A stretch of DNA of 64,000 bases from RI-153 sp041391225 (lineage in GTDB: Bacteria; Chloroflexota; Anaerolineae; Caldilineales; Caldilineaceae). Positions 1 to 8,133 of this stretch are shown piece by piece; within the stretch, counting starts at the first letter, position 1, and every line of letters begins with the position of its first letter. The stretch is taken from positions 1-64,000 of the forward strand of contig JAWKOL010000019.1 in NCBI GenBank assembly GCA_041391225.1. The letters run 5' to 3'. Position numbers and translations under genes: made by a program. The notes below the pieces were generated by a model. The model had not been told where the DNA came from, ran no database searches, and saw only the letters and a list, made by a program, of their open reading frames with translations.

Positions 1-263
1 TCCACACCCACGCCGGGGACGGAACGCACGGCGTCGAGGACATCGGGGAAGCGGTTGGCTTTCATGGCGTAGTAAATCGCAAAGCTGTCGGTGGCAGTGG
101 CCAGGGCGGCCTGGAGCGCCTGTAACTGGCGTTGGATTGTGGCGCGGCTGTAGACGAAGAGCGGGGTCCCATGTTCGTGGGCCAACTGGCGAAGCGGAAC
201 GTCATCCAGGGAAAGGGCGTCCTGGTCAATAGAAAAACTTTCGTGAAACCACCATGCGTGCAT
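1..263 (-). CDS. Fold-type III PLP decarboxylase, N-terminal part (cut by window edge)
   Basis: About 87 residues from an ATG at 263, preceded by an AGAGGA ribosome site. The segment GTPLFVYSRATIQRQL followed by YYAMKANR is the N-terminal pattern of alanine-racemase-fold decarboxylases (diaminopimelate, ornithine/arginine or carboxynorspermidine type); the Lys of YAMKAN would bind pyridoxal phosphate. The catalytic C-terminal half lies outside the window, so the substrate cannot be assigned. A second, complete family member lies at 51624-52955 and looks like true lysA, so this copy may have another amino-acid substrate. That last point is inference. Confidence 0.75.
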   Translation of the reverse strand, partial: MHAWWFHESFSIDQDALSLDDVPLRQLAHEHGTPLFVYSRATIQRQLQALQAALATATDSFAIYYAMKANRFPDVLDAVRSVPGVGV

Positions 264-400
264 TCAGTCCTCTTGTGTGATTGATAGAGACCAATCGGAA
301 ATTCACAGCAGCCAGGAGCATGGCCAGATTGAATAGAAGATGCTGCTGCGCACTGTAATTTCCGATTCGTTAAAGGTCGGGGAGCACCCCCAATAGCGAA

Positions 401-421
401 GAAGCGGCGCGGGGCCGCTTC
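401..421 (-). terminator. GC-rich hairpin downstream of the VOC gene
   Basis: GAAGCGGC and GCCGCTTC form a perfect 8-bp stem with a 5-nt loop, about 85 nt past the stop of the minus-strand VOC gene. No U-tract follows on the minus strand, so it may only be a structured 3' end. A second inverted repeat (AATCGGAAATT at 293-303, AATTTCCGATT at 358-368) fills the rest of this 240-nt spacer. Confidence 0.3.
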
Positions 422-504
422 CTGCAATCTATTGTAGGGCGAATACCGGTTGGATGGCAAAGTGGATAGAGGACGAACGAGCCTACAACGGTCCGCCTTT
501 CACA

Positions 505-906
505 TTACGCAGCCGGCGGCGCATCAGGACGCTTCGTCCAGTTGGCAAAGTACCAGTCGTTGCCACAGGGATCTTGAACACCGGCGCCGCGCGGTTCGCC
601 GAAGAGGTCATCAGCTGGAGGCATAGTCGATATTGCGTCTGCTTTCAGCGCAGCGGCGTACACAGCGTCGACATCCTCGACGTAAAGGAAGATCATCGAG
701 TGCCGTGGTGTGTATGGGCCACCAATCATCACCATCGAATCGCCGATACGCACTTCCACGTGCGTACCGCCTCCGCCGCCCTGCGTGCGATAGTGCTCAG
801 TGGCCCCAAAGGCGTCTTTTACGAATGCAATCATACGATCCAGATCATCGACAACCAAGTAAGGTGTTACTGTGTGAAAGCCAGGTCGAGGGGATTGGCC
901 AAGCAT
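505..906 (-). CDS. VOC (glyoxalase/PhnB-like) family protein
   Basis: 133 residues, one vicinal-oxygen-chelate domain. Near the N-terminus TVTPYLVVDDLDRMIAF starts the first beta-alpha-beta-beta module. The second module contains FLYVEDVDAVYAAA and ends in VQDPCGNDWYFANW, the usual 'DP.G..W' closing of PhnB-like VOC proteins. These are small cytosolic proteins; family members include glyoxalases, resistance proteins and many uncharacterised enzymes, so no substrate is claimed. The N-terminal MLGQSPRPGFHT is short and the ATG at 906 is the only sensible start. The next gene on this strand (moaB-like) begins about 560 nt upstream with 52 nt between the coding regions. Confidence 0.75.
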   Translation of the reverse strand: MLGQSPRPGFHTVTPYLVVDDLDRMIAFVKDAFGATEHYRTQGGGGGTHVEVRIGDSMVMIGGPYTPRHSMIFLYVEDVDAVYAAALKADAISTMPPADDLFGEPRGAGVQDPCGNDWYFANWTKRPDAPPAA

Positions 907-958
907 GTGAGATTCCTTTCGGGATAGGGACGCTGCAGAGAGACTGATTTCTGCGGTG

Positions 959-1468
959 TCACCTCGTCAATTCCCATGCCAGATGCTGGATCTCCGGCAG
1001 GATCAGCTTTTCCATCGCCAAGGATACGGCGTTGGTGGAGCCGGGGACGCTGACGATGACGACGCCCTGGTAGGTTCCTGCTGTGGCGCGGCTCATCATG
1101 GCGGCGGAGCCGATTTCGTGATAGGAGAGCATCCGGAAGATCTCGCCGAAGCCAGGAAGCACCTTCTCCAGCCGCCTCGCCAGGACATCATACGTCCGAT
1201 CGCGAGCGCTGATGCCCGTGCCACCGTTGAAGACGATGATCTGCGCGGAGCCGTCGGCGAAGTCTGCCAGCGCGGCTTCGACCTGATCGGGTTCGTCCTT
1301 GACAATGCGGTAGTTGACAATGCGGTGCCCGGCCTCTTCGGCCATGCGCCGGATCGTCTGTCCGCTCTTGTCGGTCTCTTTGGTGCGGGTGTCGCTCACC
1401 GTCACAATCGCCAGCGACACAGCGGCGAAGGTTTCGGCGGCCTGTTGTTTGTGCTCAGTGGAACTCAT
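959..1468 (-). CDS. moaB: MoaB/MogA-type molybdenum cofactor biosynthesis protein
   Basis: 169 residues from the ATG at 1468, chosen because AAAGGAGAT lies about 7 nt upstream; a longer reading from 1564 would run through the intergenic repeat. The MoCF-binding fold is clear: LAIVTVSDTRTKETDKSG at the N-terminus, then IIVFNGGTGISARDRT (the GGTG.s.RD motif that binds molybdopterin), and VPGSTNAVSLAMEKLILPE near the end. MoaB/MogA proteins adenylylate molybdopterin before metal insertion, though some MoaB homologues are inactive. No other cofactor gene is in the window, so the choice between MogA and MoaB is open. The length fits the family (about 170). Confidence 0.85.
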   Translation of the reverse strand: MSSTEHKQQAAETFAAVSLAIVTVSDTRTKETDKSGQTIRRMAEEAGHRIVNYRIVKDEPDQVEAALADFADGSAQIIVFNGGTGISARDRTYDVLARRLEKVLPGFGEIFRMLSYHEIGSAAMMSRATAGTYQGVVIVSVPGSTNAVSLAMEKLILPEIQHLAWELTR

Positions 1469-1487
1469 GAAGATCTCCTTTGAAGGC

Positions 1488-1565
1488 GATGATGCGACGA
1501 GGCGATGATCGGAATTCTGCGAGTCTCGCTCGCTGTTCATCACATCTCCGCCTCGTCGCATCATC
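1488..1565. repeat. Inverted repeat built of GATGAT-type words
   Basis: The arm GATGATGCGACGAGGCG (1488-1504) is perfectly repeated in inverse complement at 1549-1565, with a 44-nt loop. Further ATCATCCCATC words follow to about 1580, overlapping the 3' end of the HD gene. It sits between moaB and the HD gene (both minus strand) and belongs to the same word family as the hairpin at 45157-45211. Confidence 0.7.
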
Positions 1566-2205
1566 CCATCATCTCATCATCTAATTCTTCAAAAAACGTT
1601 TCCATAAACGCGTGCCGCCGCGCCCCCATCGCTTTCGCCGTCTCCGTGTGGAGCGTGGACAGCAGACGGCGCAGCTTGTAGACGTATTCGTGGACGGGTG
1701 TGTAGTCGGCGTCGCTGGGTTTGTCCTCGTCCGCGGGGACGGCGCGCCACGGTTCCGTCCATAGCCGGTTGGCGTGGCTGCCGGCAAAGGCGAAGGCGCG
1801 ACCGACGCCGATAGCGCCGATGCTGTCGAGCTTGTCGGCGTCGTAGAGACATTGCGCTTCCAGCGTCTGCGGCTGGATCGACTGATCGCGGAAGCGATGC
1901 GCCTCGATGGCGTGGACGACGTTGTCGATGCGCGGCAGGGTCTCAGCGTCCTCGCCCCAGCGTGCCAGCAAATAAGATCGCGCAAACGCGGCCGCGGCCA
2001 GATGATGCGCCCGCCGCGTCCCCTCGGCCACGGGGACATCGTGGAGCAACGCCGCAGCGCGCACCACGTCCACGTCGGCGCCTTCGGCCTGCGCGATGTG
2101 CGTCGCCAGGCGCGTCACCCGCTGCACATGATCAAAATCGTGGGCGGCGTCACCGGCGGTGTAGAGGGATTGGATTTCGGGTTCTGAGAGTGGGTTCGGG
2201 TGCAT
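1561..2205 (-). CDS. HD-domain phosphohydrolase
   Basis: 214 residues. The HD superfamily metal ligands are visible: H in AAHDFDHVQRV, HD in AALLHDV, and a later D in LYDADKLDSIGAIGVGRAF. This arrangement resembles the YedJ/YpgQ group of small HD hydrolases, often active on nucleotides, but the substrate cannot be read from sequence. The fold should be all-helical and cytosolic; no membrane segment is seen. The C-terminal residues EELDDEMMG are encoded by the GATGAT-type repeat words at 1561-1580, so the repeat has been taken into the coding end. The ATG at 2205 opens directly into MHPNPLSEPEIQSLY with no strong ribosome site. Confidence 0.75.
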   Translation of the reverse strand: MHPNPLSEPEIQSLYTAGDAAHDFDHVQRVTRLATHIAQAEGADVDVVRAAALLHDVPVAEGTRRAHHLAAAAFARSYLLARWGEDAETLPRIDNVVHAIEAHRFRDQSIQPQTLEAQCLYDADKLDSIGAIGVGRAFAFAGSHANRLWTEPWRAVPADEDKPSDADYTPVHEYVYKLRRLLSTLHTETAKAMGARRHAFMETFFEELDDEMMG

Positions 2206-2232
2206 GGGCGTTGGATGGGTGAACAGTTATTT

Positions 2233-2334
2233 GGCGATTGGGCGATTAAGCACTTGGGGATTTCAGATCCAGTTGAGAGAGCGGCTCGACAATTGGAACC
2301 ATTTGCTGCACACGATCCCCAATCTCCCAATCTC
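2233..2334. repeat. Word-repeat hairpin (GCGATTGGG family)
   Basis: Left arm GGCGATTGGGCGATTAAG (from 2233) and right arm GATCCCCAATCTCCCAATCTC (2314-2334) face each other in the spacer between the HD gene and the flippase-like gene. The pairing is imperfect. The same octamer-like words recur at 24284, 30820, 50602 and 52997. Confidence 0.55.
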
Positions 2335-3371
2335 TATTTTACCGCGCCCGTCCCCACCGTGGGCTCGACAACCTCAACCACCCGCCGCCCCCGCAGCCAC
2401 AGGATCAACCCCGGCAAGCTGACAAGGTAGACGATCACCTGTTGTAGCAGGCCGACGCCGTAGCCCAGGTCGCTGCCCGCGCCGATGAGGAAGAACATGA
2501 TCGAGAATGCGCCCTGGCGCACACCCAATCCGCCCGGCGACAATGGCACCGCCACCAGCAGCAGGACGATGATCGGGTTGATCACCAGCACTTCGAGCAG
2601 CGACAGTTGGCCGGGATCGATGGCTTCGGCAATCAGCCAAATCTGCACGCTGGTAAGGACGACGATGAAGACACTGCCCAGGGCCGATAGCAGCAGTGCG
2701 CTGTATTGGTAGCGGTAGGCGTTGAACGCCTCAGACAATTTCTGCCAAATCGGCATTGTCCTATCGGAGAGGGGCAGGCGAGCCAGCAGCCGTTCGGCCA
2801 ACTGCTTCAGCCGACGACTGAGCATCGCCGTGAGGACGGCAACCAGCACGGCGGCAATCGCCACGCTGCCCAACACCATCACGCGCAGCGCCACGAGTTC
2901 GTCACCGCTGAAGGGGACACCGTTGGGCCGCCCGCGGAAAAGAATCGTCGTCGTCGCCACAGCAGCGGCGACCATGAAGACAAACAAGCCCATGAAACGG
3001 TCAATGAGCACGCTGGCCGCGGCGTCGGCGCGGCGATGGGTGTCGGTGGCGAGGGCGTAGCCGCGCATCACGTCGCCGCCCACCTGCGCGGGCAGGAAAT
3101 TGTTGAAGAATTCGGCCAACCACTGGTAAGCCAGCAAGCGCCCCACCGTCATGCGGATGCCGTTGGCGCGCAGCAAAATCCCCCACTTCACGCCACTGGA
3201 GGCCACCGCCGCCGCGTACACCACCAAAGCCGCCGTCAACATCATCTTGTTCGACGTGGCCACCTGCGTCCAAAGCCCCGCCGGGTCCTTGAGCCGGGTG
3301 TAGAGGAAGTACAACAGCCCCAACCCAACGGCGATTTTGATGAAGTTGATGATGTGATCTTTATAGCGCAT
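2334..3371 (-). CDS. Lysylphosphatidylglycerol synthase TM region / flippase-like membrane protein
   Basis: 345 residues counting from the ATG at 3371 (MRYKDHIINF). An in-frame ATG at 3401 would add ten residues encoded by the GGGGA-rich repeat and is less likely. About eight hydrophobic helices are visible, e.g. FIKIAVGLGLLYFLYTRL and MMLTAALVVYAAAVASSG. The segment WLAEFFNNFLPAQVGGDVMRGYAL is the hallmark of the AglD/YbhN/UPF0104 family, and PLSPGGLGVRQGAFSI is its second conserved stretch. Members are integral inner-membrane proteins, thought to move or modify lipids, and often sit beside glycosyltransferases; here a family-2 glycosyltransferase lies just upstream on the same strand. The precise function is unknown. 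Confidence 0.8.
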   Translation of the reverse strand: MRYKDHIINFIKIAVGLGLLYFLYTRLKDPAGLWTQVATSNKMMLTAALVVYAAAVASSGVKWGILLRANGIRMTVGRLLAYQWLAEFFNNFLPAQVGGDVMRGYALATDTHRRADAAASVLIDRFMGLFVFMVAAAVATTTILFRGRPNGVPFSGDELVALRVMVLGSVAIAAVLVAVLTAMLSRRLKQLAERLLARLPLSDRTMPIWQKLSEAFNAYRYQYSALLLSALGSVFIVVLTSVQIWLIAEAIDPGQLSLLEVLVINPIIVLLLVAVPLSPGGLGVRQGAFSIMFFLIGAGSDLGYGVGLLQQVIVYLVSLPGLILWLRGRRVVEVVEPTVGTGAVK

Positions 3372-3378
3372 GATTGTT

Positions 3379-3534
3379 TGGGATTGGGGACTGGGGACCA
3401 AGGATTGGGGATAGGGTGGAGGATGCGAATGGGCTAGTCAAGAAGGGTTTGGTTAACGGGAGAACAGAGATTAGGCGCAAACGCACACGCTGCGCGATCC
3501 CCAGTCCCTAGTCCCCAGTCCCCAGTCCCTGCTC
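3379..3534. repeat. Facing arms of CCCCAGT/CCCCAAT heptamers
   Basis: GGGATTGGGGACTGGGG and related words (3379-3417) are answered in inverse complement by CCCAGTCCCTAGTCCCCAG words (about 3499-3534), with an 80-nt loop. The heptamer CCCCAGT/CCCCAAT matches the type long known as STRR1 in filamentous cyanobacteria. It separates the flippase-like gene from the glycosyltransferase. Confidence 0.6.
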
Positions 3535-3553
3535 CTCAACCGTAACCGCCCGC

Positions 3554-4494
3554 TCAGAGACGCTCTCTCTCTGCCCCCCACCATTCTGCGCACGCACATT
3601 CTGCACGTTCTGCTTCTGGCTCCAGGCCATGTCCCACACCACGTACGGTCACCTTGATGGCGAAGTCGTACTCAGCCCATGACGCGCTCCAACCTTCGAG
3701 CACGGCCAACAGGAAGAGCACCCACAGCAGTTGAATGATGCCCCATAGTTCTTTGAACGCAACTTTGAAGACGCGCTTGTTCTGGATGCTCACGGCGTAG
3801 CCGTATTTGTGCTTCAAATAAAGATGACCGGCATGATTGCGCCGCCGCTGCTTCACGAAGTCGCTGATGGTGGTGGGGCCGGTGTTGTAGACCACAGCAT
3901 CGGGGGCATAACGCACCTGCATCCCACGCTCCACCACGATGGCTTCGACGAATGCTTCGTCCATTGCAATGTCGCGGAATATGGTCGAAGACCTTGCGGA
4001 AGGCGATCATTTCGCCCAGTATGCGGGATCTCCAGGCAGAGCCTGTGTTCCATGCGCAGCCGCAAATGACTCAACAGCCCCACGATGTGATCGGGCGTGT
4101 TCACCGCCACCTTCTGCGCTTCCACCATGCCCACCGTCGTGGCCTGCGAACATGCGCACCATGTTCCACGGCGCAGGCGTCGGGCAGGGTGTCGCCGTTT
4201 GAGAACGCAAACGTCAGTGGTCGTGCCGCCTGCAAGAAGAGGTTGATCGTCACGTCTTGCCTTCACGATGTTCCTGCTCGATCAAATGGATGCGACTGTT
4301 CAATGCAGCATACTGCGGATGATCGGCACTGTGCGGTCGGTACACGCACTGGCCACGACGATGATCTCCGCAATCTCGACGCGGTGTAAGTGCTGATCGA
4401 GCATCGCCCGCAACAGAGATCCAATGTTCTCTTCTTCGTTGTATGCGGTGATGCCCACACTACAGCGCAGCGTCTCTCGGCTCAATCCTGACAT
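3554..4494 (-). pseudogene. Family-2 glycosyltransferase, broken by frameshifts
   Basis: The N-terminus from 4494 reads MSGLSRETLRCSVGITAYNEEENIGSLL then IAEIIVVASACTDRT, the nucleotide-sugar-binding start of GT2 enzymes. The middle (TVGMVEAQKVAVNTPDHIV) and the end (MDEAFVEAIVVERGMQVRYAPDAVVYNTGPTT, here shown in parts: MDEAFVEAIV, YNTGPTTISDFV, KQRRRNHAGHLYLKHKYG) lie in other frames. At least three frame changes are needed, near 4300, 4010 and 3970. A hydrophobic C-terminal helix (LWGIIQLLWVLFLLAVL) suggests membrane attachment. A 10-copy heptamer repeat lies 26 nt before the start. Because nearby essential genes are also frameshifted, the breakage may be sequencing error. Confidence 0.7.
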
Positions 4495-4519
4495 CGAATA
4501 GATCTCAGGATTGTAAAGT

Positions 4520-4589
4520 GAATTGCGAATTGCGAATTGCGAATTGCGAATTGCGAATTGCGAATTGCGAATTGCGAATTGCGAATTGC
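4520..4589. repeat. Ten perfect tandem copies of GAATTGC
   Basis: A 70-bp run of exactly ten heptamers, ending 26 nt upstream of the glycosyltransferase ATG at 4494 (minus strand). An upstream in-frame ATG at 4680 reads through the repeat as repeated RNSQFAI units, so a change in copy number would shift frame if that start were used. Single words of the family recur near 34205 and 48605. Confidence 0.95.
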
Positions 4590-4722
4590 GAAAACGATTG
4601 TTACGCTCTACTAGTAGATATGCAAACCTCGGTGACATCACGCTACAAGCGCAATCCACAATTTGCAATCCGCCCCACACGCTACTCTTCTACAACGGGT
4701 TCCGCTTTCCCACTCTCATTCA

Positions 4723-7150
4723 TCAACAGACAGCCACGCCGTCGCCGCCTTCACCCATCTGGCCGGTGCGGGAGCGCTGACCAGCGATACGCAGGACAGC
4801 AGTACGCGTCGCGCATGGCGGCTCGTCCCCTTGCCGTGGATGATGCGCACCTATCGGTAGCTGCCGAGGTAGGCTTCGTCGAGGTAACCGTCCAGGCGGC
4901 GTAGACCGTCTTCGACGTTCGCCGCGCAGATCCAGTTCCATGTTGACGCCGCCACTGCCGCGCCCACACGCGTACCTTTTATGATCGCTGCGGCGGCTGC
5001 GACGGCGCTTTCTGGCGCAGTTCCAGGCGTGGCGCACCGGCAGTTTGAGGCGGAAGTTGCCCACCTGCACTTTGCTCGTCGGGCTTGCCGTCAAAAGAAG
5101 TCGATGTTGAGCACTTCGCCGGTGGCCTGCAAATTCGGCACGAAGACGCGATCCCCGATCTCGATGACCAGATTCGCATCGCGCGAGGACGCCGTAGGCG
5201 TGGCCACCAACCGCTCCACGCGACCTTCGGCTGTCTCCTCGCGGACGGGCGATGAGTTCGCGCTTCGGAGAGGAACTGCTCGTGGACGGTGCCGCTGCCC
5301 ACCATGCCCCGCGCCATCTGGCGACGGAAGTTCTCGATCTCGCGGCGGGCATCAGCCAGTTCGGCCTGCATTGTCTGACGGATGTCGGCGACGACTTCGC
5401 GACGGGCTTCTTCGATGCGCGCCAGTTGATAGCGTAAATCGGCTTCCAGCGCCGACGCCTGTCGCTCGCGCACACGCGCCTGCTCCAGCGCCTTCTGCGA
5501 CTCCTGGCGGGTGCGGCGCACGTCTTCGAGCAGCGCCTCCACTTCCAGCGCCTCGGGCCGCACGATGCTTTCGGCCTTGTCCACAATGGACGGGTTCAGC
5601 CCCAGGCGTCGCGCAATCGTCAACGCGTTGGAGCGCCCAGGCAGGCCGATGCTCAACTCGTAGGTTGGGCTAAGGGTTTGAACGTCGAACTCCACCGACG
5701 CGTTCCGCACGCCCGGCGTGTTGTGGGCGTACAGTTTGAGATCGCTGTAGTGGGTGGTGGCCACCGTGGTCATGCCGCGGTCGCGCAGATTCTCCAGCAG
5801 CGCCATCGCCAACGCCGACCCTTCGTCGGGGTCGGTACCCGCGCCCAACTCGTCCAAGAGGACCAGGCTACGCGGGTCCGCTTCGTCCAAGATGCGGATG
5901 ATGTTGGTCATGTGGCTGCTGAAGGTGCTCAGGTTCTGCTCAATGCTCTGCTCATCGCCGATGTCGGCGTAGACGCCCTCGAAGACGCACAACTCGCTGC
6001 CGTCGTCCACTGGGATCATCAGGCCCGATTGCGCCATCGCCGTGAGCAGGCCCACCGTCTTCAGTGTCACCGTTTTGCCGCCGGTATTGGGGCCGGTGAC
6101 CACCAGCATGTAGTAGTCGTCGCCCAGATAGACGTCGATGGGGACAACTGTCTTCGCGTTGAGCAATGGATGGCGCGCCCGCCGGAAATTGAGCACCGAA
6201 CCGGGGTGTTGGATCGCCTCTGCGGCGTCTTCGCCTTCGGCCACAATCGGCGTCGGCTTGTTGAAGGGGACGATCACCGGCGCGGTGGCTTTGATCTCGT
6301 AGGCATACTTGGCTTTGGCGAAGATAAAATCCAGTTCGGATAGTATTTGCACGTTGCGCACGATGTAGGTGCCTTCTTCGGCCACCAGATCGCTCAACTG
6401 CGCCAGGATGCGGCGGATCTCCTTTTCTTCTTCCAGCTCCAGTTCGCGGACAGCGTTGTTCTGCTCCACCACCTTGAGCGGTTCGATAAAAAAGGTCGCC
6501 CCGCTGGACGACTGATCGTGGACAATGCCCTGGATCTGTCCTTTATGCTCGGCGCGCACAGGGATCACGTAACGGCCCTGGCGCTGGGTGACGATGGAAT
6601 CCTGCAAGTACGGGCGCAGATCTTCGCCCTGCACAAGCCGATCCAACGTGCTGAGCAGCCGTTCCTGTGCTACGCGCAACTGCGAACGAATACGCGAAAG
6701 TTCGGCGCTGGCGTTGTCGGCCACTTCGCTGCGCTCATTGATGCAACGGCTGATCTCGGCGATGACGTGATCGCACGGTTCCATCACAAATGCCAGGTCG
6801 GCCAACAGCGGAAACTGTCGTTCCAGGCGCGTGAGGATGTTGCGCAGCGTGCGGGCGCGCAGCAGCGTACTGCGCACCTCGGATAGCTCACTGGGCAGCA
6901 GAATGCTGGCCCGCTCCGCCTTGGTAACCATTGGGCGCACATCCGTGACACCGCCAAAGTAGATGTCGTTCTTCTGTTCTAGCAGCGACGCCGCCTCACG
7001 CGTCTGCTCCATCCACTCCTGCACCGTGCGCAGATCGTCGCTGGGTAGCAGCGAATGCGCGATCTCCTCGCCGCCGCTGAACGCGCAGTGCGCGGCCACC
7101 CGCGCCAGTACCTTCTCATATTCGAGGACACGCAAAGTATGCGGATTCAT
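4723..7150 (-). CDS. mutS2: Endonuclease MutS2 (frameshifted near the 3' end)
   Basis: The start at 7150 (MNPHTLRVLEYEKVLARV) matches the usual MutS2 N-terminus; an ATG nine codons earlier is possible. The first ~620 residues are intact: Walker A GPNTGGKTVTLKTVGLL near residue 350, DIGDEQSIEQNLSTFSSHM, Walker B LVLLDELGAGTDPDEGS, and TTHYSDLKLYAHNTPGVRNA. After VGSGTVHEQFLSEAR at about 5300 the frame is lost several times. The Smr endonuclease domain can still be followed in pieces (VNMELDLRG, VRIIHGKGTSRHA, GQMGEGGDGVAVC before the stop at 4723). Total length, about 809 residues, fits the family. MutS2 acts on branched DNA or on stalled, collided ribosomes. The frameshifts are probably sequencing errors. 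Confidence 0.9.
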
Positions 7151-7247
7151 CGCCCAATTTCGCCTTGATTTTTCCAATAAACGTACGCCCGATCATATCA
7201 CACGGGAGGATGCATCACCAAAGTTAGCCTGGATTCACTGGAGAACC

Positions 7248-7327
7248 AGAATAGAACGCGGATTAGGCGAATTTATCTGAGATTTGTTCTGAAATCCGTT
7301 GCATCCGCCCAATCCGCGTTCTATTCT
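7248..7327. repeat. Hairpin of the GAATAGAACGCGGAT family, copy 1
   Basis: AGAATAGAACGCGGATTAGG (7248 on) pairs with its inverse complement ending at 7327, about 22 bp with one mismatch and a 36-nt loop. The same arm, longer and perfect, occurs at 37554-37658 behind lysS. It lies in the 545-nt spacer between mutS2 and mraZ. Confidence 0.8.
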
Positions 7328-7430
7328 TGACTCTACTGCAAAAAGGTCGCTCAAGCGCAAAAGTCCGACTTCTCTCAGGAGGGGAGCAACCGCAAATCAC
7401 ACAGAAGTCGGACTTTTCGCAGTGGAGTCA
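7328..7430. mobile_element. MITE-like palindromic element, copy 1
   Basis: 103 bp. Read on the minus strand it begins TGACTCCACTGCGAAAAGTC and ends in the inverse complement. The loop (TGTGATTTGCGGTTGCTCC) is shared with copy 2 at 9087-9171, which has the opposite orientation. This copy carries about 17 extra bases in its left arm. No coding capacity. The pair flanks mraZ-rsmH. Confidence 0.8.
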
Positions 7431-7505
7431 TTCTTTGAACAGTGGGTAATCCCAAGCAAAATTGCGGATATACCAAAACTGAGGGTTGCGATTTTATAGG
7501 CAATG

Positions 7506-7530
7506 TGGGAGAATATGGGACAATGTGGGA
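7506..7530 (+). promoter_or_regulatory. MraZ operator: three TGGGA boxes at 10-bp spacing
   Basis: TGGGA occurs at 7506-7510, 7516-7520 and 7526-7530, each pair separated by exactly five bases. This is the known direct-repeat operator of MraZ, which represses its own dcw operon. Two further isolated TGGGA words lie at 7568 and 7616. A TTGCGA at 7486 is a possible -35 element, but no convincing -10 partner is seen. Confidence 0.8.
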
Positions 7531-7695
7531 CAAAAGCCCTAGAAATGGTACGCAAACGGGGTAATGGTGGGACAAAGAACGCATGTTCTGCCCCTTTTCC
7601 TCAATACGAGTCAATTGGGATAACTTCGCATTTGCATCCTGCGCACTTGCAGATCTGCGCACCACCATCCACAACTGTCGGCAGTGAGGTAGTCT

Positions 7696-8133
7696 GTGTT
7701 TCTTGGCGAATATGCCCACAACCTCGACGACAAGGGACGATTGACCATCCCGGCCAAATTCCGCGATCAGCTCGCGACCGGGGTCGTGGTGACGCGCAAC
7801 CTGAGCAGCCGTTGCCTGGTAGCGATACCCATGGATCAGTGGGAGCGGATTTCGGCGCAGGTACGCGAGTTGGCGGCCTTGACCGATCCCGCAGCAGGCA
7901 TGTTGCGACGTGCCATTTTCAGCGCCGCCGAGGATCTCAAACCCGACCGGCAGGGGCGCATCCTGATCAGCCAGCGCCTACGCGACTACGCCGGCATCGA
8001 ATCCGAAGTTGTCATCGCCGGTGTGGACAGCCACGTCGAGTTGTGGAAGCCCGAATTGTGGGACGCCCAGGTGCTCACGCCGTTGCAGGACGACAGCCTG
8101 GGGCCGAATCCATTTGCCGACTTAGGCATATGA
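7696..8133 (+). CDS. mraZ: Transcriptional regulator MraZ
   Basis: 145 residues from a GTG at 7696 with GAGGT six bases upstream. The two SpoVT-AbrB-like halves each carry the MraZ signature: FLGEYAHNLDDKGRLTIPAKFRD at the N-terminus (the DxKGR motif) and AAEDLKPDRQGRILISQRLRD in the second half (DxQGR). MraZ is a DNA-binding ring protein, usually a repressor of its own operon; its matching operator of TGGGA repeats is visible 166 nt upstream. It is the first gene of the dcw cluster, and its TGA overlaps the rsmH start codon (ATGA), pointing to translational coupling. Length is normal. Confidence 0.95.
   Translation: MFLGEYAHNLDDKGRLTIPAKFRDQLATGVVVTRNLSSRCLVAIPMDQWERISAQVRELAALTDPAAGMLRRAIFSAAEDLKPDRQGRILISQRLRDYAGIESEVVIAGVDSHVELWKPELWDAQVLTPLQDDSLGPNPFADLGI

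Noticed and set aside
4520..4589. CRISPR array
   Set aside because: The repeats are 7 bp, directly adjacent and without spacers; a simple tandem repeat.
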